Shown here: positions 47,419 to 58,723 of the stretch, one piece after another
How the letters are laid out: each line of letters begins with the position of its first letter
Position numbering within the stretch: position 1 is the stretch's first letter
Source: Heterohyrax brucei
Lineage: Eukaryota; Chordata; Mammalia; Hyracoidea; Procaviidae
NCBI GenBank assembly: GCA_028571685.1
Contig: CM053142.1
Location: forward strand, 71,387,296 to 71,451,295
Direction of reading: 5' to 3'
DNA: 64,000 bases
Notes under the pieces: generated by a model
Database searches by the model: none
Told to the model about the DNA's origin: nothing
The model's input: only the letters and a program-made list of their open reading frames with translations
Translations under genes and position numbers: made by a program

Positions 47419-49118
47419 GTGATTTTATTTTTTCTCCATCTAATTAAAAAATGCCGTGGGAATTTATACTGGGACTGCATTGTATCTGTAGATCACTTTG
47501 GGTAAAATAGGCATTTTCACAATGTTAAATCTTGCTATCCATGAGCAAGGTAGATTTCTCTACTACATGGGTCTCTTTTGGTTTCTTGAAATAGAGCCTT
47601 ACAGTTTTCTTTGTATAGTACTTTCACATCTTTGGTTAGCTTTATTCCTAGATATATTTTTTCCTTGGGGCCTGTTGTAAATTGTATTTATTTGGTGATT
47701 CCCTCTTAGAAGATGTCTTTGTTGGTGTAAAGGAATCTAATGAATTTAAGTATGAAAGGGTGTTGGACTTTATCAAATGCCTTTTCTGTATCAATTAATA
47801 AAATCAAATGTTTTTTGTCTTTTGTTTTATGTATGTGGTTGATTAAATTAATTGTTTTTTCTAACGTTGAACCATCCCTGCATCCCTTATGTGAATCTCA
47901 CTTGGTCATAGTGAATCATTTTTTTTTGATATGCTTCTTTATTCTATTGGCTAGAAATTTGTTGATGATTTGTACATCTAAGTTCATGAGAGATATTGGC
48001 CTATAATTTTCTTTTTTTGAGGTTTCTTTACCTGATTTCGGTATCAGGATTATGCTGGCTTCATAGAATGAATTTGGGAATATTCCATCCTTTTCTATAT
48101 TGTGAAATGTCATTGGTAATAGTGGTGTGAACTCTTCTCCAAAAGTTTGGTAGAATTCTCCAGTGAAGCTATCAAGGCAAGGATTTTTTTTTTTTTTTCA
48201 TTTGGGAGTTTTAAATTACGTTTTCAATCTTTTTTGTGATGGGTTTACTTAGTTATTCTAATTCTATTTGTGCTAGTTTTCGTAGATGATGTGTTTCTAG
48301 AAATTTGTCCATTTCTTCTAGGTTTTCTGTATACAGAGATGTTCTGTATAAGTCTATGAGGTCAAGCTGTTTGATCGCAGCATTTAGGTCTTCTGTGTGT
48401 CTTTGTTGAGCTTTTTTGTAGATATTCCTTAGAATGGTGTTTTCAAGTCTACTGTTATTGTGGAGCTGTCTGTTTATGTTTTCATTTCAGTTACTGTTTG
48501 TTTTATGTATTTTGGAGCGCTGTTGTTGAGTGAGCAAATATTTACTAAAGTTCCTGGAATATTAATCCTGTAATCATTATATAAAGTCTTTTCTCATTCA
48601 ATGTTTTAAAGTCTATTTTATAGGAGATTAATACTGCCACTTCTGTTTTTCGAATGTTGTTATCTTGATATATCTTTTTCCATTCTTTGAGTTTAGTTTG
48701 TTCATGTCTTTGAGTGTAAAGTGTGTCTCCTGTAAGCAGCTTATAGGTGGTTTGTGCTTTCTTATTTAATCTGTCACTCTCTACTTATTGGTGCATTTAG
48801 TACATTTACATTCAGCATGATTTTTGACAGATACGAGCTTATTGCTGTCATACTGATGTTTTTTCTTGTGTGTTGTAACCATCTTCTTTGTTCCATTTAA
48901 TTTTCTTTGCTGAGTTACTTTTCTCTATGTGTTTTCTTATCATCTCTTTCAATGTTGGTGGTTGTATTTGTTGAGAGTTCATATTTTTCTTGTTTTTTCT
49001 TTTGATGCATAGGGTTGATAGTTTCATTGGTGGTTATCCTAATATTTACACCCATTCTTCCAAATTTAAAACCATCTTTAATTTCTTTTTATCATCTTGA
49101 CTTCTCCATATGAAAGAC

Positions 49119-49658
49119 CTATGACTGTATTTTATTTTGAATCCCTCTTTTTTGTTGTTTGCACAATGACATCTCTGTTTCCCTATTTTCAGTATTTTGC
49201 CTATAATTTATTTCTCTGATTCCTCTATTTGGGACATCCATTTGCTGTGGTCTATGTTTTGGTCTTGGGTTGTCAGCTGGTGTTATCGATTTTCTAACCA
49301 AAGGACTCCCTTTAGTATTCTTACAATTTTGTTTGGTTTTTGAAAACCCCTTAAGTTTCTGCTTATCTGGAAATGTTCTAATTTCTCCATCATATTTAAG
49401 AAACATTTTTGCTTGAGATATAATTTTTGGCTGGCAATTATTTTCCTTCAAGGTTTTGTATGTATCATTCACTTTACTTCTTGCCCCTATGGTCACTATT
49501 GGGGAGTCTGAGCTTAGTCTTATTGATTCTCCTTTGTTGATTATATTTTGTTTATCTTTAGTCACTTTTAAAAGTATCTCCTCATCTTTAGTTTTGTCAA
49601 GTTTGATTATAATGTGGCTTACAGTCTGTTTCTGGTATCTACCTTGTGTGGAATTCAA
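49119..49658 (-). pseudogene. L1 ORF1 C-terminal region
   Basis: A 179-codon open frame in the outer L1. It holds HIIIKLDKTKDEEILLK (the ORF1 RRM-side word) and then AKMFLKYDGEIRTFPDKQKL, equivalent to the conserved ORF1p C-terminal PAKLSF..GEIK.F.DKQ stretch. A basic/polar extension of about 70 residues follows. The coiled coil is lost to frameshift. Confidence 0.75.
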
Positions 49659-50264
49659 TGAGCATCTTGGATAGGCATCTTCTTATCTTTCATGACAAGT
49701 TTTTTGTCAAAAAATATTCAACAATTCTTTCTGTATGTCTTATTATTGCCTCCTCTTCTGGTATTCCAATAGCTCATGGGTTACTTCTCTTCATGGAGTC
49801 CCACATAATTCTTAGCATTTCTTGATTTTTAAAAATTCTTTTATTTGATTTTTCCTCAAATATGTTGATGTCATGTCTTTTATATTCGATCTTACTAATT
49901 CATCCTTTCATTGCCTCAGTTCTGCTACTTTGACTTTCTATTGAGTTGTCTAATTCTGTAATTTTATTATTAATTTTCTGAATTTTTAATTCTTGTCACT
50001 TACAGCTTTCTTGAAGCTTGTTCAATTTCTCATTATGCTCTGCTGCATTTTGCCTCATCATCTCTGGAAGAATTCTAAAGATTTATCTTTTGTATTCTAC
50101 CTCTGATAATTCTAGGAAGTTCTCTTCCTCTGTAAAATCTGATTCTTGGCTTTGGGTGCATTCTGAAGAGATTGTGGTCTACCTCTTTAAGGACTTTGAT
50201 GTGGACTGCTATTTTTCAGCCATCAGTAAATTGTATTTTTTTATTTTATGTTTGCCTACTATGG

Positions 50265-50345
50265 GGGTCAGTTCTACCCTGGAACTGAGTCAAAGTCTCC
50301 ATGAGTCAGATCTGAGTCGACGACACTTGGCTGGCACTGTGTTCT
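50265..50345 (+). repeat. AfroSINE 3'-tail fragment in the L1 5' region
   Basis: CATGAGTCAGATCTGAGTCG, then ACACTTGGCTGGCACTGTG: the SINE end with the TTGGC-type tail, in forward orientation. Confidence 0.5.
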
Positions 50346-51264
50346 AGTTTCTTGTTTTAAAATGTACAGTTTTCTTATATGGATTCAGCTCAAGTTCAAG
50401 GTAGTCAGTCAACAAGTGTTTGGTGCAAGCTCTCACCTACTGTCCTAGACAGCAGGCATAGTTGATATAGGCACACAAGTAACTGGCTGAAGCTACTGAG
50501 AAAGACAGGGGGTAGACAGCTATCCTTGTGTTTCTGTGAGGACAGTGTATCCTTTTATGTCTGAAGCTAGGTGAAGGAACAATTTCTGGCCTGATTTTCC
50601 AGCTTAGGTTAATCAGCATATTTATTTTCCTGCCTTCCTTGAGTTTGTTAAAGTGTTCCACCTCTGAGTCTCAGAAAATGGCTCAAGGTGTCGTAAGGAT
50701 TCCTATTTCCAGCTCATTTAATGGTGTCAGACTCCAGAGCTGGGCTTTCTGCAGAGAAGGGGGAGAATGGCCTAGGGCCAGCTTGAGGATTCCTACTGCT
50801 GGGTCAGTAAATGGCACCAGACTCTAGCACTAGGAGCGGTGTAGAGAAGGAGAAGGAATGCCAGGATAAGGGAGACAGGCCCATCTTCTAAAAAAGATTC
50901 AAACCTGTACTTGGCAGGTTACACACAAAGACTTAATTTGTGATGATCTGGTGCTGTCTCTCACTGGTGTCGGAGGCATAAGTGGATTCTCCAGACAATT
51001 ACCCCAGCTGAGGAGCACACCCACCACCCTCCATGCTTAACCCACCATTTGGTGTCTGTGGCCATTTCCTGGCAAGTCAGGTCTGTGGTGCTGTACTTGT
51101 GGCCCTACTCTCCCTTCCCTGTTGTTCAATCCAATTTCTCAACTTTCCTTTGATGTCCAGGGCTCCTAGGATGTCGTAAGTACTAGAATAATTTGGTTTT
51201 GGGGGGTGTTTGTTGTTATAGTGATCATGGGAAGTGTCCATCTACTCTGCCATCTTGGCCCTGC

Positions 51265-51645
51265 CTCTCTTCTCTGTTTCTTCTCATTTTGAGTCATGCC
51301 ACATCAGCCAAAGAAGGCCCTGGAAGCTTGACCCCATCCACATTAAGGCTGACCTACTTTTAAGAGGCATGTCTTCCCCAATTGTCTTTTAAGTGTCTTT
51401 CAACCTGAAGGGTCAGCATTTGCCACCATACCAGACAATGTTTTGCTTTTGTTCATAGTATTGTTACTGGCTAATTTTTTTTCAGAAATAGACTGCTAGG
51501 TCCTTCTTCCTAGACTGTATTAGTCTGCAAACTCAACTAAAACTTGCCTGCCGTGGGTGGCCCTGGTGGTATTTAACTGCTGGTGGCATAGCTTCCAGTA
51601 TCATGGCAACACACAAGCTCCCACAGTACTACAAACTGATAGATG
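51265..51645 (-). repeat. RTE LINE 5' region, continuation of 38920-41617
   Basis: GAGTCATGCCACATCAGCC, CTTCCCCAATTGTCTTTTAA and GGTCCTTCTTCCTAGACTG parallel the RTE 5' region at 22.62-23.0 kb. It is exactly the segment missing at 41617. Confidence 0.8.
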
Positions 51646-52821
51646 CATGAGGAAGATAGACAATAAAGGATATAGATCACATTTGAGATGGAATTAAAAA
51701 TGAGTTCAGTGTCTGAAACACATGAGAGATCCAAATGATTATCTTTAATACATGTTTGGATATTCTAACGGGTTTAGCCTAAGAAAACAAGTCAGATACG
51801 AATATGTTTTATATATATTTTGGCATGTCTTTATCTTTTATCTAGAAAATGATTTTCCATATGTTATGGATATTGTGAAGTGTCCCCATTCAGGACTGAA
51901 GAACTTCTGTCCTCAACTTCTTGGAGTTGCCATCTGGTGGCTTTAAGTTGTGTCTCTCAGAAATCATTCTTAGCCAAAGAGAGCTGCCTCACTCAAACTT
52001 CCACTCTTCCTAGGGCCAGTTGCATGAGATGATTGATTCATGCAGGGTTTTAAAAGGCTGGACTTCTTGCCTTACATTAGGAGAAATCTGAAAAGCTATC
52101 CTACCCCAGAGTGCTTGTGAGATCAGCTAAAGTCTTTATTGTGAACACATCAGAATACAACTTTTCCTTTCACCCAATTTTTATTTTGTATATGTTAATT
52201 TTGAGAGTCCTAATAAAAATTCTGCATGAATAATTTCATGTTAGAATGTTTCCTGAGAAATGTGATTGAAACATAATCTGAAGAACATTGGAGGTATATC
52301 CTAGTAAAATAGGAGGAGGTTTGTACTTGATCAATTTGTTCTATTAGTAATATGTATAATCTTTACTCCCTTGGAGCTGTATCAACCAATACTATAAAGA
52401 AATTAACAAACTTAGAGCTTTCCTGCAGGCTTTATTCTAACAATAGAGGTTCTTCAATTCTTTTTTGTGTTTGACATTCTTTTGGCTGATTACAATGAAT
52501 GCTTTTCCTCTATAACAAATGAAAATAAGCCTTATATGTAAAACCTGTAAGATTTGTATAAACCATAAAATGACTCATAAGAAAAAAAAACTATGGCTGT
52601 ATTTACTGATATCAGATTATAGAGATACATCTTTCATCTCATCAGAAGCTGAAATTTTGTTTCTTAGTTTCACTCCAGAAAATGGTTCTAAAACTACAGC
52701 AACAATGATAAAAACAAGGTGCTGCTCAAGTAATGCACGGTTAATGACTAGTACCTTCCTTTTGTTTCAACACATAGAATTCCTAGACAAAATTTTGTTA
52801 TTTTGGTTAAAAGTAATAAAT
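51646..52821. other. Unassigned intergenic sequence
   Basis: No exon or repeat family recognised. A 154-codon open frame (52519-52983) runs through the SINE tail below and looks like chance. Confidence 0.3.
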
Positions 52822-52867
52822 GCCAAGCCAAGTGCCATCGAGTCAGATCCAACTCATGACAATCATG
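52822..52867 (-). repeat. 46-bp AfroSINE-tail micro-insertion with perfect 12-bp duplication
   Basis: The insert is GCCAAGCCAAGTGCCATCGA..AACTCATGACAATCATG. AAAGTAATAAAT flanks it at 52810-52821 and 52868-52879 without mismatch, marking a target-primed insertion that copied only the 3' end. Confidence 0.8.
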
Positions 52868-52879
52868 AAAGTAATAAAT

Positions 52880-53937
52880 ATTCATTTATTAAATTTGTAG
52901 GTGGATTGGATTGTTTATGCAATGAAGATACATTGAACAGTTGTGTCAGTTTAGGGAGATCTCTAGATTATTTTATTCCATAACTCCCTTACTTGCTGAG
53001 GTACAAGATTTTTCTTCTTGCCTTCCTTTGCAGTTCTTTTCCTTAACACTAAAATTGTGGTTGTTCATAGACATTGCAAAAGAAGACTACTCTTTCAGTA
53101 GTAATTGGAAGTGGACAAAGTAAATCCTTGGGAACAGACACATGTCATTCTTAAAATTTTTGTTGCTCACTTAAAAAAAGATATAATTCACAAATGAAAT
53201 GATTTGCTGTTTTAAAATACACACTGGTTTTAACTCTTACATTTGGTGTTTCATCAATATTGAGCTAATTTTTTGTATACAATTTGAGATAGAAGTCCAA
53301 TTCAGGGAATTCCATTATGTTCTTACTCTTCATGATTCTTTCCTGACTAAGGAATCTCATTTATGTCAGATTTATCTCAGAGACAAACTCTTTGCAAGAG
53401 GGTCATCAATATGAAATTTTTCTGGTTTAATCCCACCAATTTTTCTCTTTTTGTGACAGTGTTTAATAAAAAGTTGGAAAATAAATTGAATTAGTAATTC
53501 AGTTTCTCTTGAAAAATTAGAGAATCTGTCAAATTAAACCCCAGTTTTCTGCATGATAATAAATTTTTGGAGTAAAAATAATACTACTTCATTGAAATGT
53601 GCTTGTTTTTCACTTTGAAATAGTTGCCTCCATAATCTGCAATCCATAATAAGGCCAGATTTACTCATTTTCTTTGGCAGTTTAACACATGTCCACCAGC
53701 AATCCATGTTCAGTTTTTGAGGAAATGACCTCCAAATGGTACATCTGTGTTAAAGATGGCTATATACTTGGGGGGGGGTGTTTAAATAGTTGATTAATAT
53801 TTCCCCAAGTTCTTTACTCTGCCTATGTTTGCATTCAGCAAATACTCAAAGCAGAAATTATCTCATGTGTTTGAAGAGAAAGTCTATGGTTAACTAAGAC
53901 CTCAAACTATTCTTTAACAGAGTCCTGGTGGGTAGTT
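52880..53937. other. Unassigned intergenic sequence
   Basis: AT-rich. A G run lies at 53770-53778. No C-type lectin exon or other gene recognised. Confidence 0.3.
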
Positions 53938-54105
53938 GGAAACCCTGGTGGTATAGTACTTAAATGCTACATCTGCTAGCCAAAAGGTTCACAAATTCAA
54001 ATCTGCCAGGTGCTCCTTGATAACTCTATGGGGCAGTTTTACTCTAATCTATAGGGGTGCTATGAGTTGGTATTGACTTGGCAGCAGTGGGTTTGGTTTG
54101 GGTTT
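53938..54105 (+). repeat. AfroSINE
   Basis: GGAAACCCTGGTGGTATAG head, GGTGCTCCTTGATAACTC, TGGGTTTGGTTTGGGTTTT tail. It abuts the LTR. Confidence 0.87.
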
Positions 54106-54575
54106 TGAGGCAAGGAAGGAGGAAGAACATTTATTGCAAACGTGCGGCAAGGAGCAAGGAAGTGTAAACCACAAATCAAGCTCCCCAAACAAAGGAAGGT
54201 AGAAGACTTTATACTATCTATGGGGCTAGCATGGAAGGTTGTCTTTGTTTGGGCCTTTTGGACAGGTACAGGCCTTCTGCATAAAAGTGATTCAGCAGTA
54301 TGACATACCCTGTTTATGTCCAGTTTGGCTTTGAGGGCTTAAATATGGCAACCAGCCACCTTGCGTAAAACTGATATATAAGACCACCACACCATGAGGC
54401 TCAGTCCCTTGCCTGCTGCCTTCAGCCACCTGCTGCTGCATGAGATGCTGTGCTGGCTTGCTGTGCCTTTGCTCCAATAAACCTGCCATGACCACATCAG
54501 CTGAGTCTCAGTCATTACTGGGTCTGTCCAAAGCTTGAATCTGCATTCCTGACCTTGAGCGTCTGCATCCTGACA
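54106..54575 (+). mobile_element. 5' LTR of an endogenous retrovirus
   Basis: Begins TGAGGCAAGG and ends CTGACA, two bases before the primer-binding site. It has TATATAAG near 54376, CCAATAAACC near 54475, and a T/G-rich stretch beyond. About 470 bp. No matching 3' LTR is present in the window. Confidence 0.65.
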
Positions 54576-54577
54576 AG

Positions 54578-54596
54578 TGGTGTAGTCGGCAGGATT
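54578..54596 (+). promoter_or_regulatory. tRNA-Ser-type primer-binding site
   Basis: TGGTGTAGTCGGCAGGATT matches the complement of the 3' end of tRNA-Ser (CGTAGTCGGCAGGATT plus TGG) at 18 of 19 bases. The one change is C to T at a CpG. Confidence 0.7.
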
Positions 54597-57504
54597 CAGT
54601 ACAGATTGATATGGTAATGGAGGGGGAGTTGGAGGACTGCCACCCCTTACATAGTAGCTACAGCTACTATGTAGCTGCCAGTGGCAATAGTCCTAGTAAC
54701 TTGGTCCCTGCTCTAGGACTGGCCAGGGGTGGATGGGACTCCGGCTAGTTTTGAGAAAACCCTGCATGCTGTGGGAAAAACTTTGAAGATAAAAGTAGTC
54801 CACTGCAGTGTCAGTGTGATGGCTAGATCTTTCTTAGAGCCTTGAAGGCAGTTACAGAAGCAGCTACGGAGGCAGAGCTGGAGGCTCAAACTGGGGCACG
54901 AGCAGTGCAAGCTGATGTGGGCAACCTCATGGGAGCAGCTGCAACAGCAAGGGGAGAGAGCTGCATTGGAAACTCAGTCTTCTCACTCAATCTACCCTGC
55001 ACTTCTCACGAGAAAGCGACTCCTCACCCCCATCATAGTAGACTCCTCAGACGAAGGGGAAGGGTCCCCTGAAGAGGAGTGTGTTGCCTACCCACCCTGT
55101 GCTAACCATGCAGGTCAAAACCCCGTACATGTGGTGTGGGGGTGCAGCTTGGGCTACACACATTGTGGTGCTGATGGGGGCCAGGAACAGGCCATCCCAG
55201 TGGAGGGCCGAGGCTCTCAGCCCCACCAAGCTGGCAGGGTGCAAGCTTGCATTTCCTGAAGAAGCTACAGCCTCTAGCCACAGCTCCTGTAAGCTTAGAG
55301 GCTCCTGTGGTAAAACAAAGTTGTGGGCAGGTCCTGATGGCCCATCTGGGCACTGTTGAGGCAGAGGATGGTGTGCTCTCTGAGCAATGCCAATAAGCCA
55401 GCTCTGCCATTGCCCAGTCCTCAGAGCAACTCCTCCCTCTGGAAACTGTTTCTGAGGCTAAAACTTTGGGCATCAGGAGCATGGGAGGGGGACCAAGGGG
55501 CAGAGGGGGGCTCAGCACTGAGAATGAAGATGTTGCTCAGACAGGGGCCTGAATCAGACAGGGCCTGAGACAGCTGGAGTCCAGGACAAGCAGGGCCTGA
55601 GGAGGCAAGCTGACAAGTGGGTGTCCTGGCCCCAAGCCAGTGCACAGAACCATCATCCATCCTTGCTCATTCAGTAGGTCCTGAAGGTGTCCAATGGAGG
55701 ACAGAGACCCTTGTGTGGGAAGAGGAACCCCTCAAGGTAACCTGATCCCAAATGTGGGTGGACCTGCTGACATCGGTGTCAGCTGAAAAAGATGGATGGG
55801 AAACCTAATAATGTGCTGCTGAAGCTATGGTAGCAATTAAAACCTGAACAGTGTTATGCTGCTTCTAAGTTTAAGAAAGACAGGAGCAAAAGGATGGTTC
55901 CAGCAGATAGATTGAAGTAAGGCCTGAGCCATGTGGCTCTGAGATTGTTTAGAGAAACAGTGACCTTGAGGGCTCAGCCGTCTGGTGGTTTCCCCAAAAT
56001 CCAGGCCAAGTCTCCACATGGGGAGTAGAGGGGTCAATGGAGTCAGAGGCCCTACTGGAATTAACCATTTATTGGTTTCCCTTAAATGTGCAATGTGTAC
56101 GTGTAACAGCGTGAACAATACTGGGGCAATTTAGACTACAGCAAAGGGCCATAAAAACCATAGTGAGGGGCCGTGCCTGAGTAACCCCAGTGAAGCTACT
56201 TGCTCTGTGTAGAGCTGTAAATGTGAAATAGTACCATCTCTCAGGGGCACATAAGAAATTCGGGGAAACTACTGAAGAATTGCACTGAGTGCAAATAGTG
56301 AGGCCCACCCGAAGCCTCTTCAGCTCTCTAGTGTGGCCTCTGAGGAAGCCTGATGGCTTCTGACATATGACAGTGGACTACTGTGAATTAAATATAATGC
56401 CAGCCATGTGGGCCGTTGTGCAGTCTTTGGCTCTGCTGGGTGCTACAGACAGAGGGTGGCAACAGGGACAGAGAACCCTAGAGAAACTGCTGGCACACCA
56501 TGAAGACAGTGCTACAGTGCTGTGGGCAGCGTGCATAGAGTGACAGAGCTCCACACAGCCTGCCCACGGCTGGGAGTGGGACTGCAGTGGGGGCGGCCAG
56601 AGCCCGAAGCCTGGGACACCTGGATCCTGAGGGGACAGCACAGACAGGTCCTGTGTGGGGTGGACAGTTCCCAGGCAGAGGCCTGAAGCCAGATAAACAC
56701 CTTCCTAGAACAGAAGAACAGCAGGAAAAGCAGAGAGAGAAAACAAGGCAGGCTTGGGGCCTGCCGGTCATGTACAAGAAAGTAGAGCTGGTGACAGACA
56801 CCTGCCACGTGTGCTCTAAGGAGCACCTTGGACAGAATTGATGGGGTCTGCGACCCCTAAAGTGCTGGCAAATAGATGTGAATGGCCTTTGAAGATTACA
56901 GTATCCCTTCCTATACATGCACCTGCTCTTCTTAAAGGTGCTTTTGTGCTAAGCATTTGGTATGCAAAGCCAGGGAGACCACTCTTGTCATCTACTCTTT
57001 TGTACCAGGGTGGAAAAGTGGCTTGTATCTTGCCAGATGGGAAAGATCTCCCTTTACTGGTTTCTCTAACCTCTCTCTCTTTTTGGCTGTAGGCTAGTCA
57101 ATGGAAACACCCTGGTTAATAGGGCCCACATGTGGGCAGAGGTCTCCAACCAACCAGCTGTTGAATTTGCACTGCAATACCACTTGGGAGGCCTCCTTTG
57201 GAGAATGCACCCTGCCATTGGAGAAAATTGGACATGGTTACAAAAATGGAGGCATGGTAACCCCCTCTGGACTGCTACCTGGGAACATAAGAAGTTCCTG
57301 TGGTGTGAACAAGTGGGCCATGCCCAAGGCTGGATGGGATATGCTGTTTGGGAGGGACTGAGACATCTCTCAGCTGAAACAGTTGAACTGCAGGACAAAG
57401 CCCTCCTGTGAATAGAACAGGTGACTCTGAGAGGGGAGACCCATGTTAGATAGACTACTGTGGGCCCATGCAGGCCACACTAGTGTGTGGGCTTGAGCTT
57501 GTTT
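54597..57504 (+). mobile_element. Decayed ERV internal region with integrase trace
   Basis: GC-richer than its surroundings, with only short broken frames. At about 56.72-56.93 kb the plus strand reads DTCHVCSKEH, and then in another frame LKCWQIDVNG. These resemble the integrase zinc-binding CxxC part and the start of the core (WQ-D-G). The gag and pol RT regions are not identifiable by eye. The frame at 57130-57411 is unrecognised. With the Ser-type primer site, a class III (ERV-S/ERV-L-like) element is possible but unproven. Confidence 0.5.
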
Positions 57505-57722
57505 GTTGTTGCCTAAAATCTCAAGAGCCTTCCTTAAGGCACAAAACAATCCTACACACTGAGTCCTGCTGTACCAACACAACAGCTGCCCATCCACCCT
57601 CATTAACATCATAGAGGCAGGATTTACAACATGGAGGAACATCACACAGTACCAGGAATCATGGCTCAGCTGAAACACCAAATATACTTTTGGGACAATA
57701 CAGTCAAATCTATGATAGTCAC
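57505..57722 (-). mobile_element. Fragment of the 23.3/62.8 kb LTR family
   Basis: AACATCATAGAGGCAGGATT, TTACAACATGGAGG and ACCAGGAATCATGGCTCAG parallel 23600-23700. It is not the partner of the LTR at 54106. Confidence 0.5.
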
Positions 57723-58723
57723 TAAGGAGTCAGATGTTGGTTCTGAACTTGAGGGTCAAAATGAACTTCCCCTGCATAAAGATTACCAGAGTGCAGGGTG
57801 GAGTCAAGATGGCAAACTAAACACACGACTCCGTAAATCCCTCTAGAAAAAAAACCCTGAACTGATAATTAAAGAGAGCCTTCTAGACACCTAGTGAGCC
57901 CTAGGACATGATATAGGGCCATCTATTTGGTCTACATACCACTGACTGGGAAGCTTCTTCTCTTTTGCTGACCCCCACCCTTGTTGAGTCCCAGCTCTTG
58001 CAGACTGAAAGTAAATCACTGTTTTGGATTTTTGTTTTTCCTCAGTCTTAGCCAGTGGGAGGGGCTGGGGTGACTGGCAGCAAGGCTCAGATGAGCTGCT
58101 GATGAGACTGGTGAGCGAAGTCTCCATGCTTTGGGAGCCTAGCCTTGGAGACTGTACAGCTTGGTGCCGCTGAAATCACTCTCTCTGAATCTCTGAATCT
58201 CCAAATCTCTGCCACTGAATAGCCAAGGTGGGCAAGGGAGATTGCGTGGAAGGCCATCTTAACTCACTGGGAGGTGGAGTTTCCTATACAGAGCCCTCAG
58301 CTGGACGTAATTCCCAGGCTTGGAGGCAGTGCCTACCAAGACAGTGCTTTTCCAACAGGAAAGCAGTCTTTGATATAGAGGTACTTAATTGCACACCTAA
58401 AGGCCTGACTAATAGAGAAAACAACTGCAGTGCATCTGGATGGCTTCTCTTCCAGCCTTTACTGTCTCACATTACAGGGTCAGTTGATGGCTCCCCAGTG
58501 ACTTTATAAGTTGGGCTGTTTCTTAACCAATCAGGAGGTGGAGCCTGCTACCCCAGAGATTCTATTGAGCCCAGTCACTGGAGTACCTTGAGGTGTCTGG
58601 TGATCAACTTCTTTTTCAAACTGAGCTTTCAATCCCATTAAAGTAACACCAGAGAAACAAAATAACCTCCAGAGCTCCAAAAGGCAACAAACTTTGGACC
58701 AGAACATTAGGAAAAATTCACTT

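Larger units (their letters stand above)
41618..51264 (-). mobile_element. L1, near full-length, split by a second L1
   Basis: The element is 41618-43889 plus 47427-51264 (about 6.1 kb). It has a 3' UTR (41.6-42.8 kb), then ORF2 C-terminus (frame 43112-42879: MKYHLTPRRL, WRGCGEIRTLLCCWKF). After the inner L1 come ORF2 RT (48113-47916: [26 protein letters not shown]), endonuclease-side sequence (48.3-49.0 kb), ORF1 C-terminal region (49658-49119) and 5' UTR (50.24-51.26 kb), ending at the complement of GGCCAAGATGGCAGAGTAGA. ORFs are broken. The join across the inner L1 restores L1 order. Confidence 0.85.

Noticed and set aside
52519-52983. 154-codon plus-strand open frame
   Set aside because: It passes through a SINE tail and its duplicated flank, has no recognisable domain and lies in AT-rich unassigned DNA; a chance frame is more likely.
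54640-54680. GTAGCTACAGCTACTATG palindrome as a terminator or hairpin RNA
   Set aside because: A short local inverted repeat in ERV leader; no evidence for an RNA gene.
55102-55518. 138-codon minus-strand open frame in the ERV
   Set aside because: Antisense to the retroviral region in GC-rich sequence with few stops; no motif.
56478-56918. 146-codon minus-strand open frame
   Set aside because: Antisense to the integrase-like stretch of the ERV; Cys/Pro-rich composition is a by-product of GC-rich sequence.
11000-57000. Exons of neighbouring lectin genes (KLRF1, CLEC2B)
   Set aside because: I looked for C-type lectin words (WIGL, WICxK, CYWF-like) on both strands in the open frames and found none outside CD69; the window seems to end before the next gene.
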